Notes: generated from the sequence alone by a model not told the origin. A DNA stretch of 64,000 bases from Siphonodentalium dalli (GCA_032622095.1 CP136069.1:183695122-183759121), one strand, 5' to 3'; positions 24,240-36,185 are shown, counted from the stretch's first letter. Made by a program: numbers and translations.

Positions 24240-24980
24240 TCACAATTTTCAATGGTTGGAAATTCCATGCTTGGCACAACACTTGAAAATTTCTGATCAA
24301 AAATAGGTTGAAATTATTTTGATAGCATGTTAATTTTGTGATTGTACCAACACTAGAATATTTTCCTACTGGTCAACCACATGGACTGAAATGGCAATAA
24401 GTCGGAAAGTTTCCAACCATAGAACGGTGTCAGGCTTGATATGATATTTCCAACAGTTAGAAAGCTTGATATGTTAGTTGGAAACCCCCACCCCCATGGA
24501 AATCCCCGGACTTAGGAAATTGGGACTGAATCAATGTGGTCTTTAACCACATCCCTGAATATGGGAGCAAGACTCACAATTCCAAAGCTGATGCAAGGAT
24601 TATAACAAAATGTTTATTGAGGAGCAAATGAATGACAACAAAATGCGTGATTAATGAACATAAAATCAACGAAACGGGTGCTTTAATTATTATTACAAAC
24701 CCCCTCCCCATATCTGCCACAGCGCTACAAAAGCTGGAAATGTTTTTAATATAAATGTATAAAACATCTCTAAAAGAAGCAGGTAAACATCGACCCAGAA
24801 GAGGGAGCAATCAGTAAAAATGCCCCGCCAGTTTTGATGCCATATAACCACTATAATTAGACTGGACCCATGAGTCCATTGATATGAGGTTTTGATGTCC
24901 AGATATTGACTTTCAAAAGAGACAGAGTTAACACGTTTAGAATTTGTTTCAGCCTAGCAAAAATCCAATGACCCCCTCTT

Positions 24981-25213
24981 TTAACCCTTTGAGTGCCAGG
25001 GGCCGATCTCATCGGCCCTAAACCTACAAAATAAGACTGTTAAAGAATATAAGAATAAATTATTAAAATTGTAAAAAAAATAAAAAATTGTTAGGCCAAT
25101 GCATTCTCTTATATATGCGAGGCGACCTATGGTCGACTCGCATATATAAGAGAATGCATTGGCACAGGGTATATGGGTTGATACTAAAATCGACCTGGCA
25201 CTCAAAGGGTTAA
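24981..25213 (+). mobile_element. Hairpin MITE, subfamily 2
   Basis: Perfect 20-bp inverted ends TTAACCCTTTGAGTGCCAGG and complement, with TTAA at both edges. The interior has an AT-rich stretch (ACTGTTAAAGAATATAAG) and one copy of the same approximately 70-bp hairpin found twice in subfamily 1. The ends differ from subfamily 1 after CCCTTT, so this is a distinct transposon that shares an internal module. A decayed relative is at 34,803-35,010. Confidence 0.85.
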
Positions 25214-26718
25214 ATAGCATCCATGCTTTCGTTTCCCAAAAGATATATATATAATAAAGAGCGTTCTGTAATATTATCTTTTGTACTAATTTTCAACGTA
25301 AAACTTATGGGTGATTTTTTTGATTTTCACGATGCCCGTGTCATACAAATTACGGTGATAGCACTTTTTCTTTTTCAATTTGTATTTGCCTGCTGAACTG
25401 AAAATAGGTTTTTTTTTCTCAAATCAGACGTGTATCTTTAATAATGATATAACGTTCACAGTCCGTATATGAATGATGTTGTGCTCTCTGTGTTTATTTG
25501 AAGAAACAGTAATGACAGGCTTTGTTACTAACGTAGGCTACACACTTAAAACCAGGTAGGATCATATACTCAATGTCGTTCACGGATAACAGTATAGGTA
25601 TTACCCCGGATAAAATGTTAAACGTAGCAAAACGATATTTAGATTCCAGAGCCGATGATTCCGTTTCAACGATGACGAGGCAATGAATTATAACAATGGG
25701 TTATCGAGGAAAGGCCTACTAAAATGAAAACGAACGTATATATGTCAATACAAAATATTGGTATGACAAAGCGTTGACGCATATCGTATGTGCGCTAACT
25801 TATTCCTGGTAACAATCGTGACAACGAATAAGGTATAATTCACACATAAACCGGGTGAGGTCATATCCGCATTAATCGTTTAAGCGATAACAATAGATTC
25901 TTATTTATGTCCGGAGTAAGATTTGATACGACCCGACAATGCAACAGAACGGTATTTATTGTATAAGATCATATTGCTGGGTTGCAACAATGCTAGTTCC
26001 ATGAAAGTATATTGCCCAGTGAACGACACCATGCGAACCAATTCGGGGTCACATGTAGAATATGAGGCTCGTTCGGTCGGAACAGTTACATAATAATGAT
26101 CTACATGTGCTTTCATTGGATTATGATTTTCTTTTGAAATCCTGGAAGTGTCAGTTTCCAGTTTCATGAGGTGGCTTCAATAATGGAAGATTATGTTTCT
26201 GAAAATGTGCCACGACCATAAACTCTGCGTCCCTCACGAACTTTCCCGACTGCATCTACAAAGTGCCAAATTAATATCGATACCACAGTTCTGCAACGCA
26301 TGCATTAGGCGGGCCGGGTGCACATCAACAAGTCTGAATGATTTACCATAGGAAAAATCAGCCAAGACCATCAATGTTAAATTGGTCATGTGTGCAACAC
26401 CATAATGTTAACCAATCAGACGAGACGTCATATCTGAGATGAGAAATTATCGCCAGGCCGCATCAAACTGTCACAAATTTCTAGATTTTGATCGATCTAT
26501 GCGTTCGTGTATACGAGAATGGGACGAAAATCAGTATTTATGGCGCCAGACCCATCGCTATTACGTGATATATCAACGACCGAGTCGCGCGTTAGCACTG
26601 TTTGAAGAAGAATATAGCGTTGGTAAGTGAGCTAAACCGCGGAGGTTACACGCAACTAAATCATTTCACAGAGGCGCAGCGTTAGGGTGTGTTCACACAG
26701 CTTGCAAACTAGCCTGGC
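25214..26718. other. No gene recognised
   Basis: Contains a loosely repeated pair around 25,545-25,700 and 25,847-26,000 (AAACCAGGTAGGATCATAT versus AAACCGGGTGAGGTCATAT). A 63-codon plus-strand frame at 26,439 is basic and aromatic-rich but unrecognised. The start of the block has an ATAATAAAGAGCGT phrase shared with the tandem array at 54,576. Confidence 0.3.
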
Positions 26719-26784
26719 AAATGTTCATGAATTATTCATAGCTGGCTATCTAATGTTCATGAATTATTCATAGCTGGCTATCTA
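26719..26784. repeat. Tandem duplication, unit about 33 bp
   Basis: ATGTTCATGAATTATTCATA followed by GCTGGCTATCTA occurs twice in direct succession without a mismatch. Confidence 0.85.
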
Positions 26785-26888
26785 ATGCATACGTTTGTGT
26801 GATACATTTGGAATCCCATCATATGTATTTTCGACTGTTTAAACCTTTCATGGCGGGATCTGTGCTGGTGCAGTATTAAAAATCCTGT

Positions 26889-27045
26889 GCCAGTGCATTA
26901 TCTTATATATGCGAGTCTCCCAAAGGGAGCATCGCATATACGAGAATGTACTGGTTGACAAGGTCGTGGTAAGTATTGTTAGACCAATGTGGTATCTTGT
27001 ATATGCGAGGCTCCCTATATTATATTTAAGATTATGCATTGGCAC
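26889..27045 (+). mobile_element. Decayed hairpin MITE
   Basis: Diverged versions of the MITE hairpin arms (TGCATTATCTTATATATGCG, then TCGCATATACGAGAATG; later CTTGTATATGCGAGGC and TTATGCATTGGCACAGG) lie in the expected order, with a short AT-rich spacer. The TTAA ends and much of the palindrome are lost. Confidence 0.55.
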
Positions 27046-27129
27046 AGGAAGCTCGAATGGAAGGGTTGGTCGCTTGTTGTATATCGATGAAATGCCACAA
27101 TCGCGAGTTGTTGCAATGTGCCTGTCATT

Positions 27130-27230
27130 TGCAGAATGAGGTTCCCAGAGGGTGAATTTAGTGACGCTATCCCGCATAGCGGGCTAGCATCACTGAATTC
27201 ACAATCTGGGGGACCTCATTCTGCTTAGGC
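27130..27230. repeat. Foldback of about 100 bp, related to 28,170-28,300
   Basis: Left part CAGAATGAGGTTCCCAGA with TGACGCTATCCCGC and right part GCGGG...TCACTGAATTCAC...GGACCTCATTCTG pair with each other. At 28,170-28,300 the same arms recur, with the right arm present twice in tandem (CACTAAACTCACCATC then GGGGACCTCATTCTG). Confidence 0.65.
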
Positions 27231-28169
27231 CTCTTCTTCTCGGGAAAGTTTCTTTATTATCAAATGTCTATAGAAACGTTTTCACATAGATTCTATTTCA
27301 TTTTTCAGTTCAGTTTCTCTATATCCCCAAATTGCCAGAGACACAATGCATAATCGAGGATCCCAATGGGTGTACATCACAATATTCTACATTTGGGAAC
27401 TTCAATCTGAGTCTAGGTCTCCCATAATAGATGACGCCTAAACAGAACGAGGTTCCTTGAAATAAATTGACATTTCCACATCTATAAACAATTTTGAACA
27501 CACGATTTCAGTGTAGATAAATACACCACCTCTCCCCAAAGTGGAGTTCAACATGGACGATCATTGTCGAACAATCCCACATAAATTTTGTTCAATTAAC
27601 ATTGCATGTGTATTAGTTTTTTCGTTAATATTGAACAATCCAAGATATTATACACCATTCAGCTGCCAGAATTTGTTTATGATGAGTCGAGTGTCCCTAT
27701 ACAGATACCAGCAATCATAATTGCAGTTGCCTATAACCTGGATGAACCTCACATGATGATTTATTTTTCAGATTTGCAAAAAATTATATTCTTCATTACA
27801 ATGAGATTTTGGAAGATTTATTTCCAATCATTTGCATTAAATATGATATAGAAGAAAAAAATAAACAAAATAGTATAGCAATATAGTAAAGAGAAAGCAT
27901 TTATATGGTATGAGAAGGTGACATAATTTATTATGACATACTATTCCGTATGAGTATAGTAACTCATAGACAACAACTGGCGGATTTCCTGGAATCACAA
28001 TACGTGAAGACAATGCTATGGTTTAGAAAGTTCAAGTGTATATTTTTTTCATTGAAAACAAATGTTTTTCTCTTAAAAACGTGGTAGTTTATTTTGAGTA
28101 AAAGTGTCAACATTCAAGAACTGTTTTAGGCATACTAGTGTTTTTCAAGCCTGAGTTTAGTTTGCCTGT

Positions 28170-28300
28170 CATTGGCAGAATGAAGTCCCGCATGGCGGGA
28201 TAGCGTCACTAAACTCACCATCTGGGGACCTCATTCTGTAAATGACAGATACACTAAACTCACCATCCGGGGACCTCATTCTGTAAATGACAGGCACACT
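28170..28300. repeat. Second copy of the CAGAATGAGG foldback with duplicated arm
   Basis: CAGAATGAAGTCCCGCATGG with GGCGGGATAGCGTCAC gives the left half. The right half, CTAAACTCACCATCNGGGG with ACCTCATTCTGTAAATGACAG, appears twice 43 bp apart. It lies 45 bp left of a hairpin MITE. Confidence 0.6.
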
Positions 28301-28344
28301 AAACTCATACATACACGTAACCAGTGTGTTTTCAAATTTCGGCT

Positions 28345-28810
28345 TTAACCCTTTACTCAACAGAACGGCCCTGTGCCAATGCATTCTCTTATATATGCGA
28401 GTCGACCATAGGTCGCCTCGCATACATAAGAGAATGCATTGGCTTAACACATATTAAAAATGATTAAATTGTCAAAGAATGTAGAAAAATATTATAAAAA
28501 TTGTTAAAAAATGTAAAAAAAATATTATAAAATTGTTAAAGAATGTAAGAAAAAATGGTAAAAAGTGTTAAAAAAAGATATTTTTTAGGCCAATGCATTC
28601 TCTTATATATGCGAGGCGACCTATGGTCGACTCGCATATATAAGAGAATGCATTGCCACAGGGCATAACTGTAACCATCACAATGTGGTTAATGAACCGG
28701 TTGCAATGATATCCATATTTGTATGGTGTTATTGAGACAGACCGAAGATATTTTAGGCTGTTGAAGCTTTATTTGGGCGTTTTTGGCCGATTTGTTGGGT
28801 AAAGGGTTAA
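28345..28810 (+). mobile_element. Hairpin MITE, subfamily 1, full length with expanded spacer
   Basis: Inverted ends TTAACCCTTTACTCAACA (one mismatch) and TGTTGGGTAAAGGGTTAA with edge TTAAs. The AT-rich spacer between the two hairpins is longer than in other copies because a GTTAAAGAATGTAAG-like segment is repeated about three times. The tail is diverged (AACCATCACAATGTGGTTAA). No coding capacity. Confidence 0.85.
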
Positions 28811-30020
28811 AGCGAGATGAGCACTCCTTATTTTTCACTATCAGAAAATGTAACGAAATCCTCTGTTAATGACCCATGCCTGTGGACCCACTTTATATAA
28901 CTTCGATATATCTTTCCATAGTATATCAACACCGTATTTAAATGCATGTATCAGCCTTCTGCGATCCACGAAAAGCGAAACAAGCAAATAAATTAAAACT
29001 GAAATTTTGAATAGGTTTATGAAAGGGGAATACAGAAAAAGGCTGCCTTATATGTGTGTGAATATTGACCCTATTTCTATGACTTTTGCAAATGTGACTG
29101 TGTCTCTCACTTTCGCCTATAACTGGTACATTTGCCTTATTTCGAAGTATTGGCCTACTCATTTTGGCGAATTTTTCTTTGACCTTTTAAGGTGTGTCGC
29201 AAAGTTTCTTTACTTTCGGCATACTTCATCCCTAATTAGACAAATAAAGGCAAACAAGTCTTAAAACTTAAGTAACTCAAAAGTACACACCAATAGAACT
29301 AATATCCAAACAATGACGATAATTGCACCGATTGCACAAGGCAATATATAGCATACAGAAAGTATAGCATACAGAAAGTATAGCATAAAAGTAACTTAGA
29401 TGAAAAAGAGGCAGAACTAATTACGTCAAAAGATTGTGAAGTATTGCTGTGTTAAATGAATGTTAAGTTACATGATTCTTCCTAAATGTGACCCCCTGCC
29501 ACACGATTCACCCACCACCCGACTGCTGTTAACGGACAGTTTTCGTCGGTACACTTAAAGACGGTGTTTCTTCCATGAATTTCAGTACAGATTCGGGGTA
29601 TACATTATACTTTTTTTGAGTCGGAGAGACCAGTGGACAAGCGTTTCATTCACCAGGAAATTATTTTTTCTCCAATTATTTTCTATGAACTGGGGCAGAA
29701 ATTGTTGCTATTTTAAAAGGGGGACTGTCTCATTTTTTTTTATTTATTAATGGATTTATTTGGCCTGATGTAATAACATGAACTTTACCAATATACCGAG
29801 TGTGAGTATGTACCAACGGAAATGGACATCGCTCTGGAATAAAACACGTTAGTCGACCAAAATCTGACAACTTTAACTGTACTCGGTACGACGGGATTGA
29901 GCAAGAATCGACTAGAAAAAAAATAGTTTACGGATGGCAGCGAAACCGGAATGCAATGAATAGAAGGCTAGTCATCGTTTTATTCTCGTAAATGTTTTAA
30001 GACAAATGTATATAAAGTTA
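28811..30020. other. No gene recognised
   Basis: Overlapping open frames at 28,938-29,264 on opposite strands lack motifs. A short tandem, AGCATACAGAAAGTAT twice, sits at about 29,350-29,380. The rest is AT-rich. Confidence 0.3.
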
Positions 30021-30318
30021 CAACCGGTTCATTGACCACATTGTGATGGTTACAGTTATGCCCTGTGCCAATGCATTCTCTTATATATGCGAGTCGACCA
30101 TAGGTCGCCTCGCATATATAAGAGAATGCATTGGCCTAAAAAATATCTTTTTTTAACACTTTTTACCATTTTTTCTTACATTCTTTAACAATTTTCTACA
30201 TTCTTTGACAATTTAATCATTTTTAATATGTGTTAAGCCAATGCATTCTCTTATATATGCGAGGCGACCTATGGTCGACTCGCATATATAAGAGAATGCA
30301 TTGGCACATGGCCGTTCC
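30021..30318 (-). mobile_element. Hairpin MITE, subfamily 1, both ends truncated
   Basis: Starts within the tail (CCGGTTCATTGACCACATTG), contains both hairpins and the AT-rich spacer in inverted orientation, and stops at GGCACATGGCCGTTCC before the TTGGGTAAAGGG end. It lies 180 bp from a full copy at 30,500. Confidence 0.8.
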
Positions 30319-30499
30319 CAGAAATGTATTAGTTTCATCTTATAAGTCGGTGTCTTGAGTTGACGCCCATCTCGACATATATTTTCACAAGATGAGTGGT
30401 AAATGAAACCCAATCCACATTCGTTAATAAATTGTGGTTACGTCGCGTATACGGAAATTCGTAACTTAGTTTAAGAATGCTGCCATAAACTAATGTAGA

Positions 30500-30889
30500 T
30501 TAAACCTTTACCCAACAAAACGGCCCTGTGCCAATGCATTCTCTTATATATGCGAGTCGACCATAGGTCGCCTCGCATATATAAGAGAATGCATTGGCTT
30601 AACACATTAAAAATTATAAAATTGTTAAAGAATGTAAGAAAAAATGGTAAAAAAAAGTTTTTTTTAGGCCAATGCATTCTCTTATATATGCGAGGCGACC
30701 TATGGTCGACTCGCATATATAAGAGAATGCACTGGCACAGGGCATAACTGTAACTATCACAATGTGGTCAAGGAGCCGGTTCCAATGATATCCATATTTG
30801 TATGGTTCTATTGAGACAGACCGAAGATATTTTAGGCTGTTGAAGCTTTATTTGGCCGGTTTTGGCCGGTTTGTTGGGTAAAGGGTTAA
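30500..30889 (+). mobile_element. Hairpin MITE, subfamily 1, full length
   Basis: Left end TTAAACCTTTACCCAACA has one C-to-A change against the consensus; the right end is perfect and both edges are TTAA. Two hairpins, spacer and the CCGAAGATATTTTAGGCTG tail are present. The body is nearly identical to the copy at 53,642, suggesting recent activity. Confidence 0.85.
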
Positions 30890-31204
30890 ACTAGCTGAAA
30901 CAGCGTCCCTTCATCGTCGCGCACATTTTGACCTAAATATTAACATAGGTTCATATTTGACTTATTTTGATTCTGAAATAAACCAAGCCCGTGGGGGACT
31001 TTTCCCCGTTATTCTGTTGGATGGCGCGGGCCACAGTGAAAACACATATATAAAGAGCGTACATCTGGTCTGCAAATAATTTCATATGTAAATATTCACA
31101 TTTAATTTATTCTGAAATAGGCCCATAATGAGCTTATTTTAATTTGTGTGTTTTTTTTATTTATTTAATTAATTTTCTTTCAATCAAAATTTTGAAAAAA
31201 CTAA

Positions 31205-31325
31205 CGACGTTATAACCTCCGCATGTTACCCCGAGTCACGACACCAAATTTGGTTGAAATCAGTCTAGGGGGTCTGGGAGAAAAATTCAAATGATAGACA
31301 TATCCTACTCGTTTTTATATATAGA
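31205..31325 (+). repeat. Retroelement-tail-like sequence
   Basis: The phrase GACACCAAATTTGGTTGAAA followed by CAGTCTAGGGGGTCTGGGAG and an AT-rich end resembles the 3' ends of many invertebrate non-LTR retrotransposons and derived short elements. A similar phrase (ACCAAATTTGAGTCGGATCG) is at about 43,365. No coding part accompanies either, so the family cannot be named. Confidence 0.3.
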
Positions 31326-32058
31326 TAATTACATTTGATTTTTATGATAACCTGTTAACCGGAACGTTTTCAGCAGACATCTTCGACTCAAATTAATTAT
31401 TTTAAAAACATATTATCGATGGGATGTGCATCACTGACATATAGTCATCTTGCGCACACATTACATAGATGATCTACAACGAATACCCAGTTTATAGCGG
31501 AATTTACAAAACGAATCTAGTAACTTAGGTCTAGGCCGAGCCAAGATCGTTCTTACTACAAGGACTGTATTGAATTGGTGTACATTCTCCCTTTAAGAAC
31601 ATAACAAAATTTTTATCGCAAATCTGTCTGTTAAAATACTTGTATTAATGTGAACACATTGTGCAGCACCAGATGTTTCTATTGTGTATTTTAGTAATAA
31701 TTTAAACATGCATTGAAAAGGAGTTTCATATATAGACATTTCACAGATTATGTTATTATGGTGTCGGGAAGTGATCGACCATCATTAACCACAACAGACC
31801 CCCCCTACATCTATTGACCTCATCGACTGGCGAGTTCCAAAATAATACCTGACCACAATCGGCTATAAGACCGTCTTTTTTCATCGAGGCTAGGTGTTAA
31901 TTATACAATTATAAATGACACAGTTTTTAAGCATAAAAATGATGAAAGTGAAACAAATGTAACTGATGCCAAGCGATGAACAATATCGTAGATTAAATCT
32001 TTTCAGTTTGCTGTGAATATATACTGTGAACTTGATGTAGGATAAATAAACAAGGTTA
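31326..32058. other. Intergenic, downstream of the alpha-arrestin gene
   Basis: AT-rich sequence with no gene and no shared repeat noticed. Part may be the 3' untranslated region of the minus-strand gene if transcription passes the ATTAAA at 32,059-32,064. Confidence 0.3.
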
Positions 32059-32064
32059 TTTAAT
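32059..32064 (-). other. Possible variant polyadenylation signal (ATTAAA)
   Basis: On the minus strand ATTAAA occurs about 80 nt after the stop codon of the alpha-arrestin terminal exon. It is the commonest variant of the metazoan poly(A) signal, but not proven here. Confidence 0.3.
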
Positions 32065-32142
32065 CGGAATGGAAATATTTGCCATTGTGTTTGCGTATGT
32101 TTAAGGGTGATACATAATAGCTCCTAGATGAATAGCGGAAAA

Positions 32143-33158
32143 TCATATCACATTTTCCGAACTTTCTGCCATGATGTGAACATTGTTCGGCACCGTAACG
32201 CTATCCAACGACATAACCATATCTGACATAATAACACTACCCGGATGACTCCCGACTGGAGAAACATTGTTTTCGAGCAGACTGTCCGACTCCATTGTGG
32301 TAATATTTAAAGTAGGACTTCCGGTTGGAGAGACATTGTTTGCAGGCAGGCCGTCCGACTCCAATGTCGTAATGTTTAGATTAGGAGTTTCCGTTGGAGA
32401 GATATTGTTAGAGGTGGGTCCGTCTTCTACTGTTGTTATTTTTATAACCTTCGTACTATTTTCGTTAGGTTTCTCGTCTTCTTCAGACGACAGACGACCA
32501 AATCGCACTTCCGGTGGTTTCGCATCCTCCTCCACGTTTTCCATGTCGTCTGTAATTACCTCCCTTGTTATTTGCGATATTGTGGTTTTCATCTCCGTTA
32601 CTTTACGGATTTGTTTTGTTTCTACTTGAACATTTGTTAACCCGTCGGCTGATAACTTATTTTTCAAAGTGTTTGTCACGTGTGTTTGTTGCGTAACATT
32701 TATCTTTCCAGATGTCGTCGAAACGTCACTATCTTGAACACTAAACGATTGTGTTTCGTTATTTTCATCCATTGTTTCGCATTTTGAATCAACGGGTTGT
32801 TCGTCGATGTATTCCAATCCTTCCTCGGAATGCTGCGTGACAACTTCAACCGTTTTCTCCACCGTTGCCCCCTCTGAATCTTCCTCGTTAGCTTGTGATT
32901 CTAAGGCCATCATGGATTCTGTTTCAACCTGCTCCGCCGAGGGTCCAGTCTGGCTTTTTGGATCGCACGTATATTGAACGGCATTTGGGTCAGGTTTAAT
33001 TAAATCTAGTTTTTCGTGCGGCACACTGACATACTGGGGCAAGTATAACACGAATTCGTCGCCATCTTGGTTGTCGTCTGTGTCACCTGCATAAACCTGA
33101 CCGAACTGAAATTCCGAGCTGATGTATTTACCGCCTTCCGCTTTACTCGAAGCATACT
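32143..33158 (-). CDS. Alpha-arrestin gene, terminal exon (long acidic tail)
   Basis: Last exon of the arrestin domain-containing gene. The acceptor is GTTTCTTTCAG; the exon opens with two bases that complete a Glu codon from the previous exon and ends at TGA (32,143-32,145). It begins EYASSKAEGGKYISSEFQFG and EFVLYLPQYVSVPHEK, which aligns in style with the segment just after the arrestin fold in ARRDC proteins. About 300 residues follow, rich in Glu, Ser, Thr and Asn. Near the end are three tandem repeats of about 23 residues (ITTVEDG.., ITTLESDG.., ITTMESDS.., each with NN(I/V)SP). No PPxY motif, the usual NEDD4-ligase docking site of human ARRDC proteins, is seen in the tail. An antisense open frame at 32,267-32,629 is a shadow. 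Confidence 0.85.
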
Positions 33159-33448
33159 CTGAAAGAAACAGCGATAGAGAATAAAGAAAGTTTTAGAGCA
33201 TACCTACAGTTTTTATTTGAATGCCGAAATATCTTATCAGTATAGCGTATATGCCCATGAACTGTGTTGTGGAAGGATTAATTTAATGGCCTTGCAATGT
33301 GTTTCTCTACAGATCTGAGGCAATTATATGGCAGTGTACGTTAGACTGTTATGAGTTTCTGGAAAGAAATATCAAATTTGCACGAGCAGCTGCAAACCGC
33401 GAGTGAAAATTCGATATTGCTTTCCAGACACGATTGATATGTTTATGT

Positions 33449-33661
33449 ACAGTAATGCCCAATGTAATTGACCACTTAACCACAGCGGAATTATGGGTAA
33501 TTTTTCAGGATTTAGTCGGAAAATTGTTGCCATTCATCGGAAAGCTCTCGGCGAGAGCTTTCCGATGAATGGCAACAAGCCATATTTCCGACTAAATCCT
33601 GAAAAATTACCCACAATTCTGCTGTGGTTAAGTGGTCAATTACTTTGGGCATTACTGTATT
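33449..33661. mobile_element. Near-perfect palindrome (foldback), 213 bp
   Basis: Arms of about 105 bp meet at a centre with essentially no loop (GAAAGCTCTCGGCGAGAGC). Outer arms read ACAGTAATGCCCAATGTAAT and complement. A few mismatches occur in the middle of the arms. It lies about 290 bp upstream of the acceptor of the alpha-arrestin terminal exon. A diverged single arm is at 11,890-12,010, so this is a repeated family. Confidence 0.8.
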
Positions 33662-34671
33662 CAAACAAAAAACTGTAGGTATTCTTTTAATTATATGCGC
33701 CTTATTAATGCTTAAAGTTGCTAACTTATGCAGCGTTTTCACTGTTAAAAGTAAAACAATACGCGGAAAGCAACCCCTAGCTGACCCACAATTCTGACAC
33801 CGATTTGTTGATATGTAGCAAACGGCTTTCAAGGGATGACGTCAGGCAGCAAGCTATACAGTGAAATAACGAAAGCTACCATGAAGTAAAGAAATCATAT
33901 TTCACTGTGGCTCATAAGATATAAATACGACAATCTATGTTTCTGTAATTGACCGCTATTTTATAAGCAATTAAATAATACAAATTTATTTCTTGAACAT
34001 GACAGGCGAACTAACAGAATGCCAGTAACTTGTAGTAATCCAATATGCCAACTTTGGTACAAGTTCGTGGAATATAAGATATAACTAAGATTAAAACATC
34101 TATCATCTGCTAGTAATTCAAATGATGCCACGAATGTTTACTCTGGCTACGCCCTTAGAGATCATACACCAGAAGTTCAAAACCTGGGAACTTTTTGATG
34201 TTCAGACAGGGAAGTTTATAACATTGAAAAAACAATGCAGGTATGTATAATATATTTCTAAATTAATGCATGTTCATTAACAATGTACTTCGCAGTAAGA
34301 GAAGGTCCCAGGCTACTTTGGGGAGGCAAATTTGTTTTTCGTTACTTAAAATCATGGAATTTCTCCCTGGTAATCAATTCAATATTTATTGCGATATCGG
34401 TTCACAAAAGTAAAAGAAATCCAGCATTCTCGAGCTGCAAGGGACCACCCCATACTGTGAACTAAATTATTAAGGAACAAGTATTAAAGGAGTTTCCACG
34501 CCCGAGCTATGTCAGGAGGTGGACAGTTTAGATGAACATACACCGAAAACTACTGAATTGTTAAGCTAGTGCACCACCTGACGGAGTCTATGATATTTGA
34601 AGACCACATCAAGCATATGATATAACAATAAAAATGTCAAAAAGATGACTCTTAATCGAATTTTAGACGGG

Positions 34672-35350
34672 AAATTTTGGGAAGAGCGTTCTCAGCAAGT
34701 ATACAAAAAATATTGGAAGTGAATAACTGCCATAAAAAAGTACATGATCTGAACTAGTGAAAGGCTCGCATTTGTATTTAATAGAGAGAAACACTGCTTC
34801 AAGACTGTTTAAAGAATATAAGAAAAAATTATTAAAATTGTAAACAATTGTAAAAAATAATAACAAATGATGAAAAATTGTTAGAGTCAGACCAATGCAT
34901 TCTCTTATATATGCGAGGCGACCTATGGTCGACTCGCATATATAAGAGAATGCATTGGCACAGGGTATATGGGTTGATACAAAAATCGGACTTGGCACTG
35001 AAAGGGTTAAAGAGTGTTGAAACAAATGTTGGTATGCAGGTCATTCACTCAAAGGAGCAATCAATTATAAATAGGACATAGCGTTAGAGATAGCTGGTTA
35101 ACTGGGGATTTGGCTGGCTATGAACATATGACCTAAAATCATCTCAGCCCAAAGGTTTATATCATTTCTTGCAAAATGGATGCTTACAATTTCCTAGCAC
35201 AAATTCACATCATTTTAACAGTATTGAACACTATTAAATTTAAATTAAATTTAAATGCGAGCCTTTACTAGTTCAGATCATGTACTTTTTATAACAGTTA
35301 TTCGTTTCCAATAATAGTTTATACTTGCTGAGAACGCTCTTCCAAAAAAA
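34672..35350. mobile_element. Inverted-repeat element carrying a nested MITE remnant
   Basis: 34,672-34,785 and 35,250-35,350 are imperfect reverse complements, sharing GAGCGTTCTCAGCAAG, AAAGTACATGATCTGAACTAGT and AGGCTCGCATTT. Between them lies the subfamily-2 hairpin MITE remnant (34,803-35,010) plus about 240 bp of other sequence. The outer part is probably an older foldback or TIR element into which the MITE inserted. Confidence 0.65.
34803..35010 (+). mobile_element. Hairpin MITE, subfamily 2, 5'-truncated
   Basis: Retains AAGACTGTTTAAAGAATATAAG, the AT-rich stretch, one hairpin, and the right end GGCACTGAAAGGGTTAA with TTAA at 35,007-35,010. The left TTAACCCTTTGAGTGCC end is missing. 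Confidence 0.75.
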
Positions 35351-35837
35351 TTGTTGGTTTCTATATTCTCTGCTTCGTAGAATAAGTTAACCAGAATGTC
35401 ATTATTTTTGTTACAATTTCAGGCAAATGTATCAAATAAATGTTATTTTATATGCATAATACTCCCAGATAATCATTAATTTGATTGAATATAAATAGTC
35501 GGTGATTGGCTTTAGTTCACGCCCCGTATGAATATATTTTTTTACACGACATGTGCCACGCGTTGCCCAATCCACTATCCGTCAATTAATTTGATTACAT
35601 CTTGTACATGGAAATTCAATTTTTGATTTTTACCAGGAAAATCGTGGCGTGGCCTTGGCAACGCGCACGATCGTAGCTGTCACACGACCATGGTCGCACT
35701 GGTCTCACAATTTATATGCTAGCACGTGCTCGATCACGTGGATAAAATCGTAGCCACTTTTCTCCACCTGCGATTTCCCCCGCATACGATTTTAATCGCA
35801 GCGTCTGCGGTGGCACTTACCGGGAATTTATTACGCG

Positions 35838-36185
35838 CGCCGCGTGTATACTAGTGTACAAAGTCTTGTTTCGCCTGTACGCTGCCATAGCGCATGTGGG
35901 TTTTATTTATAGAATGTTAATTATTGGGACACATTAAAAGTTGTAGTGCGACCCCGAGGCCGAGCTGTAGAGCGACCCCGAGGCCGAGCCCGGTAAAAGG
36001 TGTAGTTGGGAATTTCAATTTCGTTTATTGGCGTTTACATTATGTCAATAATATTGATTTTTGGTTTGTGATAAGCTATGCCAATTATAATTAAATGAAA
36101 ACGGTTCTATAATTACAATCATGGGTATATAATAGATTATCGTGAGCGCGTTACCATTACTGACTATGGTTTTCTTGTTAAAATT
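35838..36185 (+). repeat. R2 interspersed repeat, copy B (short form)
   Basis: Opposite-orientation partner of 2,318-2,680 with high similarity over about 340 bp, including GCGCGCCGCGTGTATACTAG, the doubled GACCCCGAGGCCGAG, and the terminal GCGTTACCATTACTGACTAT module. It lies in an intron of the alpha-arrestin gene. Confidence 0.7.

Noticed and set aside
30471-30747. Repeated short proteins containing YKRMHW and DLWSTRI on both strands at every hairpin MITE
   Set aside because: They come from the palindromic hairpin arms of the MITEs; frames are not maintained through the element.
32267-32629. 120-codon plus-strand frame
   Set aside because: Antisense to the alpha-arrestin terminal exon, which has family support on the other strand.
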